Positions 4,774 to 6,390 of a DNA stretch of 6,390 bases are shown here, in pieces. The first letter of the stretch is position 1. The number at the start of each line of letters is the position of its first letter. Below the pieces are notes generated by a model, which saw nothing but the letters and a program-made list of their open reading frames with translations, did no database searches and had not been told where the DNA came from. The DNA lies in assembly GCA_002398105.1 (NCBI GenBank), contig DHCD01000100.1, positions 1 through 6,390 on the forward strand, read 5' to 3'. The stretch comes from Syntrophomonas sp. UBA4911. GTDB lineage: Bacteria; Bacillota; Syntrophomonadia; Syntrophomonadales; Syntrophomonadaceae. The translations under genes were made by a program, and so were the position numbers.

Positions 4774-6390
4774 TTATGCTAAGGGTATATCTTCGGTATT
4801 GGGGGCTGATTTCTTTTTAAACTTCTGCCCCCAATCGTCCAGGATGCTGTAAACCACCGGCACCAGGAACAGGGTGACAAAAGTCGCCGCTATCAAGCCC
4901 CCGATGACTACCGTAGCCAGCGGAGCATTGGTCTCACTGCCTTCTCCTAATCCTATCGCCAGGGGTATCATGGCCAGGATGGTAGCCAGGGCGGTCATCA
5001 ATATAGGTCTCAGTCTGACCCGGCCGGTCTCCAGCAGAGCCTCGGTTCGTTCCATTCCGGCCTCCAGCCGCTGTTTTAAATAATCAACGAAGACAATGGC
5101 GTTGGCTACGGCAATACCTATCAGCATGATGATGCCGATAAAGGCGTTGACACTGAAGGCTCTCTGCGTCACCAGCAAGGCTAAAACGATCCCGATTACC
5201 GCGCCGGGCAGAGCAAACATGATGACAAACGGGTCGCGGAAGGATTCATACTGCACCACCATGACCACATAGACCAGCAGCACAGCCATGATAAGGGCCA
5301 GCAGCAGACTGGAAAAAGCCTCCATCATCTGTTCATTTTCTCCGCCGAAGTCTATACTGTATCCCGCCGGCAGCTTAAGCGCACTGATCCCGGCCTGGAT
5401 ATCTTTGGTAACACTGTTCAAATCCCGGTTTAACAAGTCGCAGGAAATGGTTCCCTGGCGGGTCTGATCTTCCCGGTCGATTTGAACCGGTCCGGTTGAT
5501 AATTCAAAACTGGCGATCTCATTCAAAGGAATACTGCCCTGTGCGGTGAGGATCGTCAATTGTTTCAGGGTATCCATATCGCTGCTTTCTTTTTTGTTGC
5601 TGGTTATGGTAACATCAATTTCGCTTCCATCGGAGCGGTATTTGGACACGGTCGTTCCGTCAACCGCCATTTTTATTTCGCTGGAAACCTGCGCCGGCGT
5701 CAACCCGAAAGCCATAGCCCGCTGGCGGTCGATCCGGATCTGTACTTCCGGATTGCCATCCTCCAGGGAGGAGCTCACATTGCGCGTTCCCGGAACCTTT
5801 TCCACAATGTCCACCACCTGTTTGGAGAGCGTCCGCAGCGTATCCAGATCATCACCCCGGATGTTGAGGGCGACAGCGCCTCCGCTGCCCATTGATATCC
5901 CGCTGCTGGCGGTTACGGTTGTTTTAGCGCCGGAAATATCCTTGAGTGATTGCCGGATTTCTTCGGCCACCTGTTCCGCTCCTTTCCGCTCGCTTTTGGG
6001 GACCAACTGCACCATGAAGGAGGCTTCGTTCGATCCGGACATTGAGGCCGTCGCCCCGGAACTGCCGACGCTGGCATATATGATATCGACGGCCGGGTTT
6101 TTCGATAGTTTGGTTTCGACCTGGGCGGCCAGTTTATCCACATCCTCAAGTCTTGAGCCTTTGTCCGCTTCCAAGGTGATGTCGATCTGCCCCGAATCGG
6201 ATTTAGGCATAAATTCGGCCCCGACCAGAGGGGACATACCCAGGGCTAAAACGATAAGGACCACTACGCTGAGCATGACCAGGCGCCGGTGGCCCAAGGT
6301 CCAGGCCAGCCATATTTTGTATTTTTCTCCCAAACCGTCCAGCCAGTCGGCCAGGCGGTGGAATTGTCCGCTGACAAAGCCCCTGCCCGC
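4774..6390 (-). CDS. RND-family efflux transporter permease (HAE1/SwrC-like), C-terminal half, 5' partial
   Basis: The frame stays open from the right edge to the TAA at 4774-4776, giving 538 residues, about half of a usual ~1,000-residue RND permease. The TTG at 6331-6333 is internal, because coding sequence continues upstream (GQFHRLADWLDGL). Numbered from the window edge: TM7 at about 36-57 followed by GAEFMPKSDSGQIDI; the large extracytoplasmic porter region at 60-355; TM8 356-379, TM9 386-408, TM10 413-436 (IIMLIGIAVANAIVFVDY), TM11 459-482 (RLRPILMTALATILAMIPLA), TM12 489-516 and a short Lys-rich tail. These C-terminal motifs are diagnostic of proton-driven RND exporters. The position of AcrB Lys940 is Ala429 here, while the AcrB Arg971 equivalent is kept. 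It probably exports drugs, lipids or surfactant-like molecules; the substrate cannot be read. Any adaptor gene should lie upstream, outside the window. Confidence 0.93.
   Translation of the reverse strand, partial: AGRGFVSGQFHRLADWLDGLGEKYKIWLAWTLGHRRLVMLSVVVLIVLALGMSPLVGAEFMPKSDSGQIDITLEADKGSRLEDVDKLAAQVETKLSKNPAVDIIYASVGSSGATASMSGSNEASFMVQLVPKSERKGAEQVAEEIRQSLKDISGAKTTVTASSGISMGSGGAVALNIRGDDLDTLRTLSKQVVDIVEKVPGTRNVSSSLEDGNPEVQIRIDRQRAMAFGLTPAQVSSEIKMAVDGTTVSKYRSDGSEIDVTITSNKKESSDMDTLKQLTILTAQGSIPLNEIASFELSTGPVQIDREDQTRQGTISCDLLNRDLNSVTKDIQAGISALKLPAGYSIDFGGENEQMMEAFSSLLLALIMAVLLVYVVMVVQYESFRDPFVIMFALPGAVIGIVLALLVTQRAFSVNAFIGIIMLIGIAVANAIVFVDYLKQRLEAGMERTEALLETGRVRLRPILMTALATILAMIPLAIGLGEGSETNAPLATVVIGGLIAATFVTLFLVPVVYSILDDWGQKFKKKSAPNTEDIPLA

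Noticed and set aside
5560..5895. 111-codon plus-strand frame opposite the RND gene
   Set aside because: Shadow of a strongly conserved coding region; no domain and no binding site recognised.
6331..6333. TTG as the start of the RND gene
   Set aside because: The frame continues to the window edge, and the codons upstream fit an RND protein just before TM7; a complete permease would be twice as long.

Overview
The window looks like chromosomal DNA from a Firmicute, probably a Clostridia lineage such as Peptococcaceae. That placement is inferred from a copper-amine-oxidase-N (stalk) domain surface protein, GGAGG-type ribosome binding sites, a consensus sigma-A promoter, and a GGGGACGGTTC repeat family of a kind I associate with such genomes. 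It was not tested by any search. Base composition is moderate, with a visibly more AT-rich island over the MNT/HEPN pair.

Layout. (1) 2-1819, + strand: the 3' part of a large secreted repeat protein, open at the left edge, with at least three beta-rich repeat units of about 130 residues and two C-terminal stalk motifs. It ends at a strong intrinsic terminator with a UUCG loop (1835-1870). (2) One base later, at 1872, begins a perfect TTGACA-17-TATAAT promoter driving a TolC-family secreted helical protein (1943-3133). The last 11 codons of this gene lie in a GGGGACGGTTC repeat, and a second copy follows the stop codon. (3) 3207-3930, + strand: a two-gene MNT nucleotidyltransferase/HEPN module with an 8-nt overlap, toxin-antitoxin-like. 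(4) 3931-4094: a convergent intergenic region with a near-perfect 35-nt GC-rich palindrome of the same repeat family. (5) 4095-6390, - strand: the C-terminal half of an RND-family exporter, open at the right edge, followed after 73 nt by a TetR-family regulator in the same direction.

How the genes may work together. The RND pump and the TolC-like protein could be the inner-membrane and distal parts of one export machine; any adaptor gene would lie beyond the right edge. The TetR protein probably controls the pump and may also control the TolC-like gene through a TGAC-N6-GTC site just downstream of its promoter (hypothesis). The most interesting point is that both places where TolC proteins carry their outer-membrane beta strands are reduced here to about 10-12 residues. 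This suggests a tube or coiled-coil protein without a beta barrel, which would suit a monoderm or otherwise unusual envelope. The MNT/HEPN pair appears unrelated to export and is probably an acquired cassette.

No RNA genes, CRISPR arrays, transposase genes or replication origins were seen. The longest gene-free stretch is 164 nt.
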